From: Enterobacter soli ATCC BAA-2102
Lineage (GTDB): Bacteria > Pseudomonadota > Gammaproteobacteria > Enterobacterales > Enterobacteriaceae
DNA: 58,937 nucleotides
Direction of reading: 5' to 3'
Assembly (NCBI RefSeq): GCF_001654845.1
Contig: NZ_LXES01000037.1
Coordinates: 1-58,937 of the forward strand
Part shown: one piece after another, positions 55,217-58,937 of the stretch
Numbering within the stretch: the stretch's first letter is position 1
Layout: each line of letters begins with the position of its first letter
Position numbers and translations under genes: made by a program
Notes under the pieces: model-generated
Told to the model about the DNA's origin: nothing
What the model saw: the letters and a program-made list of their open reading frames with translations, nothing else
Databases searched by the model: none

Positions 55217-55506
55217 TTCTCTCTCCACAAGAGGGACGGTAGGGGGCAGACGTTTCGGATGTCACACACATTTTTATATGGCTTTGATAGTTATCCGTTT
55301 TGCTGATAAAAGTTGCTATACAACTAGTATGGAAGCTGTGTGACAAATTCACATTAAGGGAGAAAATGGGCAGGCAATAGCGGATTTTGTGCAAGCTTTC
55401 TCATAACTGGCCGCAATCATTTGGCATCATTGCGACTAACGCACTGTTTACCTGACATTCACGTTATGAAAATTTTTTCATTTCGCAAATGGAGCAAGAT
55501 CACAAA
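55217..55506. promoter_or_regulatory. Divergent regulatory region of the GH31 operon and its LacI regulator
   Basis: This 290-bp AT-rich region must hold both promoters. Visible dyads are GTTG-ctata-CAAC (near 55310-55322) and TGTGA-caaat-TCACA (near 55339-55353). The latter resembles a CRP site, but its spacer is 5 rather than 6, which argues against a good site. I cannot assign the LacI operator with confidence. Confidence 0.35.
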
Positions 55507-56580
55507 ATGGATAAAAGGCTAAAAATCGCTGAAATTGCCGCCCGCACGCAGCTTTCCATTAGCACGGTTTCGCGGGTGCTGGCAGGCAAGGCGAACACCA
55601 GTGAAAAAGCGCGCAGCAAAGTGCTGGAATGCGCGCGGGAGCTGGGCGTGATGGACGGTATGGCCGCGGGCAGGCTGCTGCTGAATAGCCTGATGGTCTT
55701 TGCGCCGCAGCGGGCATTTGATGAGCGGTCCGACATCTTTTACTACCGGGTGATCCAGAGTGTGAGTAAAGGGCTGGCGTCTCATGAGGTCCGGCTGCGT
55801 TATTGCGCGCTGGAAGAGAACGACAGCGATGCCCAGCTCTTTCTGGCGCGAATGAATGAAGCCGATACGCAGGCCGCGATTTTACTGGGGATAGACGACC
55901 CGCATATCCACGATCTCGCGGTGGATGTTGGCAAACCCTGTATGCTGATCAACTGCCGCGATCGCCTGATGCGCCTGCCCGCCGTAGCCCCTGACCACCG
56001 GGCCATTGGTGAACGCGCGGCTGAGTATCTGTTTGAAATGGGGCACCGTGAGGTGATGACCGTACTGTGCCTGCGCCGTTACACCATGGAGCTGCGTCTG
56101 GCGGGCATTCGTGAAGCGTGGCAATACCATAATCTGAAATTTACGGACAAGCGCGACCTGCTGGTGGTGCCAAGCTTTAGCGCGAAAGAGACCGAACAGC
56201 TGGTCAGTGAATGGCTTCGTCAGCGAGAGGGGAAAGACCTACCCACGGCGTTTTTAGTTGGCGGTGATTTTATGGCTGCGGGAACCATAAGCGCCTTGAA
56301 AAAGCATGGGCTGCGCGTGCCGCAGGATGTGTCGGTGATGAGTATTGATGGTTTTAACCTGGCGGCCATCCAGGATGTGCCGCTAACAGCGATACACGTA
56401 CCGCGCGATGAACTCGGGACAGAAGCAGTGCATATGCTTCAGCAACGGCTGATGCGCCCGACGGCGCCGGTAGGCACGTTATTGCTGAACGGGACGCTGA
56501 CGATTCGGGAATCAGTACGGCGGATACGTCAGGGGAAACGACGCACCGCCGTTGAGCGGGAAGGGTTATATGACAGTTAG
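55507..56580 (+). CDS. LacI-family transcriptional regulator
   Basis: The 357-aa regulator has an N-terminal LacI helix-turn-helix (LKIAEIAARTQLSISTVSRVLAGKANTSEKARSKVLE without gaps, about residues 5-41) and a periplasmic-binding-protein-like effector domain (LMVFAPQRAFDERSDIFYYRVIQS onwards, ending with the HVPRDELGTEAVHML dimer region). The hinge (ARELGVMDGMAAGRLLLNS) departs from the classical YxPN..A. I chose the ATG at 55507, close to the HTH, with GGAGCAAGA upstream; an ATG at 55489 has no Shine-Dalgarno. It probably controls the divergent MFS-GH31 operon. Its end overlaps ybiU by 4 nt, tail to tail. Confidence 0.88.
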   Translation: MDKRLKIAEIAARTQLSISTVSRVLAGKANTSEKARSKVLECARELGVMDGMAAGRLLLNSLMVFAPQRAFDERSDIFYYRVIQSVSKGLASHEVRLRYCALEENDSDAQLFLARMNEADTQAAILLGIDDPHIHDLAVDVGKPCMLINCRDRLMRLPAVAPDHRAIGERAAEYLFEMGHREVMTVLCLRRYTMELRLAGIREAWQYHNLKFTDKRDLLVVPSFSAKETEQLVSEWLRQREGKDLPTAFLVGGDFMAAGTISALKKHGLRVPQDVSVMSIDGFNLAAIQDVPLTAIHVPRDELGTEAVHMLQQRLMRPTAPVGTLLLNGTLTIRESVRRIRQGKRRTAVEREGLYDS

Positions 56581-57839
56581 ACCATGCCCAGCGCGCGCTT
56601 ACCGTGGATATTCAGGTCATTCACGGTAAAGCGATCCTGCCAGGTTGTTTCATAATCTTCACGCGGGAAATCGCCCGGAGATGCGCCGGTTTCCAGTGCC
56701 ACTTTCACCTTTTTCGCATAGGCGAGGTTTTTCTCGCACATCGGCGCGGCAGGGATATACATCACGTTACCCCAGCCTTGTTGTTCCTCAACCGGGGCGA
56801 CAGAGTGGATCACATCGCAGTGCCACCAGACGGAATCCCCCGCTTCCAGCGCCGGAATGCTGGTTAACGCTTCGATGAGCAGCGGATGCCATTTTTCAGA
56901 AATCGGCAGTACGCGACCTGGCGCCACGCCACAAAGCTCATCTTCCGGTACATCGTCCAGCAGTGGGCGCAGCAGAATGTAAGCCATCGCTTCCGGGATA
57001 GGCACTACGTGCAGCAGGCCCTGACCCGGGATCATATCCGAAAGCGCCGTCCACCCCTGGAAGGTGCGGAATACAGAACACTTCGTGGTGTTATCCACGG
57101 TGTACTCTTCCACTTCGGTACGGTGCGCGGCATTCCACGGATCGTATTTCTCCACATTGCCGTCAAACACGCGAGCAAACACCTGCTGATAAGCTGGCAG
57201 CAGCCAGCGCTCCAGCGCGCCGGAATCAGTATGCGCCCCCAGGCCTTTGGAGGTGGTTCCCGGCGGACGACGGCGAATACGGTCAGGATAAATGACGCTC
57301 ACATCCGGGTTGAACCACTGTTTGCCGTTGCTCTCGAATGTCCATAAACGGTTCAGGAATGATTGTACCTGCGCCATCTCTTCGCTCTGGCGGGCCTGCA
57401 TCTGCGCCTGCGACCAGTAGATCGGGTAAATCTCCGGGCGGGAAGCCGTTAAGGTGCCAAAGAAGTTATCGCCCGGGCCTTTATACACATCATCGAACTG
57501 ATTGAGATCGAGGTAGTCGAGCATCGAGTTATCCCATGCCAGCGCCTGCTCGCGAGGGAAGTGACCTTTGATCACCGCACAGCCACGGCGTTTTACTGCG
57601 TCCCGCTGTGCATCCGTGATTTGACCGTTTTTGACATCCGCAAACGGGATCACCGGCCAGACGGACTCGCCCTTATTTTTCAGCGCGTTAATCTCTGCCA
57701 CACGGGTGGCGATTTTATCACTGAGTTTGTCGAACACCGCCTGAACGTCACCGATCTGCGCACGTAACTCGCGTTTCATCTGACGGATTGCTGCTTTGTG
57801 GTCCGCAGGCAAAATTTCACTGGTAAACGTCAACGTCAT
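56577..57839 (-). CDS. ybiU: YbiU, DUF1479 putative non-haem iron oxygenase
   Basis: The 420-aa protein matches E. coli YbiU (421 aa), DUF1479 family. It carries the signature of a 2-oxoglutarate/Fe(II) dioxygenase fold: H203-x-D205 in GLGAHTDSGALERW and a distal His, probably H345 in WWHCDVIHSVAP. The conserved FFGTLTASRPEIYPIYWS stretch (about residues 126-143) is DUF1479-specific. No substrate is known for the enterobacterial protein; fungal relatives are similarly uncharacterised. Its 5' leader contains a 19-nt sequence also found upstream of ybiV. Confidence 0.92.
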   Translation of the reverse strand: MTLTFTSEILPADHKAAIRQMKRELRAQIGDVQAVFDKLSDKIATRVAEINALKNKGESVWPVIPFADVKNGQITDAQRDAVKRRGCAVIKGHFPREQALAWDNSMLDYLDLNQFDDVYKGPGDNFFGTLTASRPEIYPIYWSQAQMQARQSEEMAQVQSFLNRLWTFESNGKQWFNPDVSVIYPDRIRRRPPGTTSKGLGAHTDSGALERWLLPAYQQVFARVFDGNVEKYDPWNAAHRTEVEEYTVDNTTKCSVFRTFQGWTALSDMIPGQGLLHVVPIPEAMAYILLRPLLDDVPEDELCGVAPGRVLPISEKWHPLLIEALTSIPALEAGDSVWWHCDVIHSVAPVEEQQGWGNVMYIPAAPMCEKNLAYAKKVKVALETGASPGDFPREDYETTWQDRFTVNDLNIHGKRALGMV

Positions 57840-57853
57840 AACTGCCTCGCATC

Positions 57854-57872
57854 TTTCATTCGAAAGTAAAAG
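57854..57872. promoter_or_regulatory. 19-nt motif upstream of ybiU, shared with ybiV
   Basis: TTTCATTCGAAAGTAAAAG occurs here and, in the same orientation, at 58870-58888 upstream of ybiV. It contains the dyad CTTTC-attc-GAAAG (57853-57866). It is 15 bp upstream of the ybiU start codon, a position suited to a roadblock operator. The TTTC...GAAA form resembles operators of DeoR-family regulators; no DeoR gene is in the window. Confidence 0.6.
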
Positions 57873-57890
57873 TATCTACAAGTGATACTT
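57870..57890. promoter_or_regulatory. Inverted repeat upstream of ybiU
   Basis: AAGTATC-tacaagt-GATACTT is a perfect 7-bp dyad that abuts the shared 19-nt motif, 31 bp upstream of ybiU. It is not present at ybiV. It may be a second regulator's site or part of an extended operator. Confidence 0.4.
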
Positions 57891-57987
57891 TAAGTTAAAA
57901 ATAAGTTAATGCAAGTTTAAAAACTTGACGTGCAGCACAGGATGAAAAAAGAGTGAGGTGCCGGGGCAGTACCCCGGCGGGAGGCAA

Positions 57988-58803
57988 TCAGAGGTCGAAC
58001 GGGGAATGCGTGTCGAGCACGGCCTGGATGACATTCAGCGCGCCCTGGTGGTTGTTATCGTCGGTACTATAGCGGCTGATGTCTTTAATGCTTTGTGCGG
58101 CGTTGCCCATCGCAAACGAGAATTTCACCAGCTTCAGCATTTCTGCATCGTTGCCGCTGTCGCCGATGGCCACGCACTCCTGCGGGGAGATTTTCCAGCG
58201 TTTCAGCAGTCGGCTAATGCCGTTGGCTTTGTGCAGGCCCGGGATAATCAAATCAACAAAGCCGAAGCCGCTGGTGACAGGTTTCATAATACCGTCCAGC
58301 GAGACATGCAGTTTGTCGATAAGGTTCGGGATATCACTGTCCGGCAGGTTCAGGGAGAACTTAAACAGAATGTCGTCGATTTCGCGGTAATCGCTGATGC
58401 GTTTTAAGCGGTGATAGTGCTTTGACATCAGTTTCACGAATTCCTCGGGGGCCTGATCGCTGACATAAGCACTTTCGAGCCCGCAGGCCACGAAATTCAG
58501 CCCCTTGTCTTTTAGCAGCTCGCCAACGACGATTTGCGACTCATGGCGGGTCAGCTCACCGTGGAAAATCTGTTCGCCATGATCGAAAACCAGAGCGCCG
58601 TTTTCCGCTACGAAGGAGATCTGCTCTTTCAGCTCCGGGAAGAAGGAGATGAGCTGGTAATACTGGTTGCCGCTGGCGACAACGAATTCAATATTACGGG
58701 CTTTAAGCTGCTCAAACTGTGCCTGAAAGCGGTCTCTGTCGTACTGCTTGGCATCATCAAGGAAAGTTCCGTCCATATCGGTGACGATAACTTTAACGGT
58801 CAT
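57988..58803 (-). CDS. ybiV: YbiV, HAD-superfamily sugar phosphatase
   Basis: The 271-aa HAD-IIB (Cof-like) phosphatase matches E. coli YbiV (SupH), which acts on sugar phosphates such as ribose 5-phosphate and fructose 1-phosphate in vitro. Motif I is DMDGTF (about residues 9-14), with Asp as nucleophile and acid/base; motif II is the [10 protein letters not shown] region; motif III the lysine in [12 protein letters not shown]; motif IV the acidic [11 protein letters not shown] chose the ATG at 58803 with AGGAG 7 nt upstream. The open frame extends six codons further. The 134 bp beyond (58804-58937) hold its promoter region and the shared motif. Confidence 0.94.
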   Translation of the reverse strand: MTVKVIVTDMDGTFLDDAKQYDRDRFQAQFEQLKARNIEFVVASGNQYYQLISFFPELKEQISFVAENGALVFDHGEQIFHGELTRHESQIVVGELLKDKGLNFVACGLESAYVSDQAPEEFVKLMSKHYHRLKRISDYREIDDILFKFSLNLPDSDIPNLIDKLHVSLDGIMKPVTSGFGFVDLIIPGLHKANGISRLLKRWKISPQECVAIGDSGNDAEMLKLVKFSFAMGNAAQSIKDISRYSTDDNNHQGALNVIQAVLDTHSPFDL

Positions 58804-58869
58804 ACTGTGCTCCTGGGTCACTGCGTTTGAAACATTCTAATAACAAGGTGACGGGGAGCACAAATTTAA

Positions 58870-58888
58870 TTTCATTCGAAAGTAAAAG
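58870..58888. promoter_or_regulatory. 19-nt motif upstream of ybiV, shared with ybiU
   Basis: This is an exact repeat of 57854-57872 in the same orientation, 66 bp upstream of the ybiV start. Here only TTTC-attc-GAAA of the dyad is kept, because the base before it is A instead of C. Both genes lie on the minus strand, so the motif has the same direction relative to each. Confidence 0.6.
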
Positions 58889-58937
58889 CAAAACGGCAAC
58901 CGAGGTTGTAATGCCTGTCAGTGAAGCACGGTGGAGT

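Noticed and set aside
55339..55353. CRP site upstream of the MFS-GH31 operon
   Set aside because: TGTGA and TCACA are both present but with a 5-nt spacer instead of 6, which disrupts the required spacing.

Overview
The window is a stretch of enterobacterial chromosome. The gene order, and protein sequences recalled from Escherichia coli K-12, match the K-12 ybhK-moaABCDE-ybhL ... cecR-rhlE-dinG-ybiB ... glnHPQ-dps-rhtA-ompX-opgE-mntS-mntR-ybiR-ldtB-ybiT-ybiU-ybiV backbone almost gene for gene. The protein divergence and the accessory genes point to Enterobacter or a close relative rather than Escherichia. I cannot name the species without a search. No tRNA, rRNA, CRISPR array, prophage or insertion sequence was seen.

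Layout, left to right. (1) 0.1-4.1 kb: ybhK, divergent from the molybdenum-cofactor operon moaABCDE, which has a ModE-type box and a Moco-riboswitch-like leader. (2) 4.1-8.4 kb: ybhL, then the minus-strand envelope operon ybhP-clsB-ybhN, then ybhQ. (3) 8.4-14 kb: the cecR-ybhG-ybhF-ybhS-ybhR operon, a TetR regulator with an ABC drug exporter, with a perfect 20-bp palindrome just upstream of cecR. (4) 14.3-17.9 kb: rhlE and dinG. (5) 17.9-23.3 kb: an accessory five-gene chaperone-usher fimbrial operon inserted between dinG and ybiB; its terminator lies inside the 3' end of dinG. (6) 23.5-33.7 kb: ybiB, ybiJ, ybiI, mcbA, rlmF, ybiO, the glutamine ABC importer glnHPQ with a recognisable sigma-54 promoter and tandem NtrC sites, dps and rhtA. 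(7) 34-38.6 kb: ompX, opgE, the small protein gene mntS, and mntR-ybiR with MntR-type boxes.

(8) 38.6-48.5 kb is the main accessory island, placed between ybiR and ldtB: a tripartite drug-efflux operon (membrane-fusion protein, DHA2-type MFS pump, outer-membrane lipoprotein), an aldo/keto reductase, a beta-glucoside utilisation set (GH1 6-phospho-beta-glucosidase, PTS EIIC, GntR/UTRA regulator) and an AT-rich lone glycosyltransferase. (9) 48.7-51.4 kb: ldtB and ybiT. (10) 51.5-56.6 kb: a second sugar island, with a GH31 alpha-glycosidase and a hexuronate-type (ACS family) MFS transporter in one operon, divergent from a LacI regulator. (11) 56.6-58.8 kb: ybiU and ybiV, each preceded by the same 19-nt sequence.

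The most unusual signals are regulatory. The efflux operon has a 60-nt, 21-bp stem-loop leader whose 3' arm holds the only Shine-Dalgarno-like sequence, and a 13-codon reading frame runs through its 5' arm, an arrangement like translational attenuation. The beta-glucoside operon has a tandem pair of near-identical 12-bp palindromes 21 bp apart on its promoter. The ybiU and ybiV leaders share a 19-nt motif. A partly palindromic GC-rich repeat occurs in four intergenic regions.
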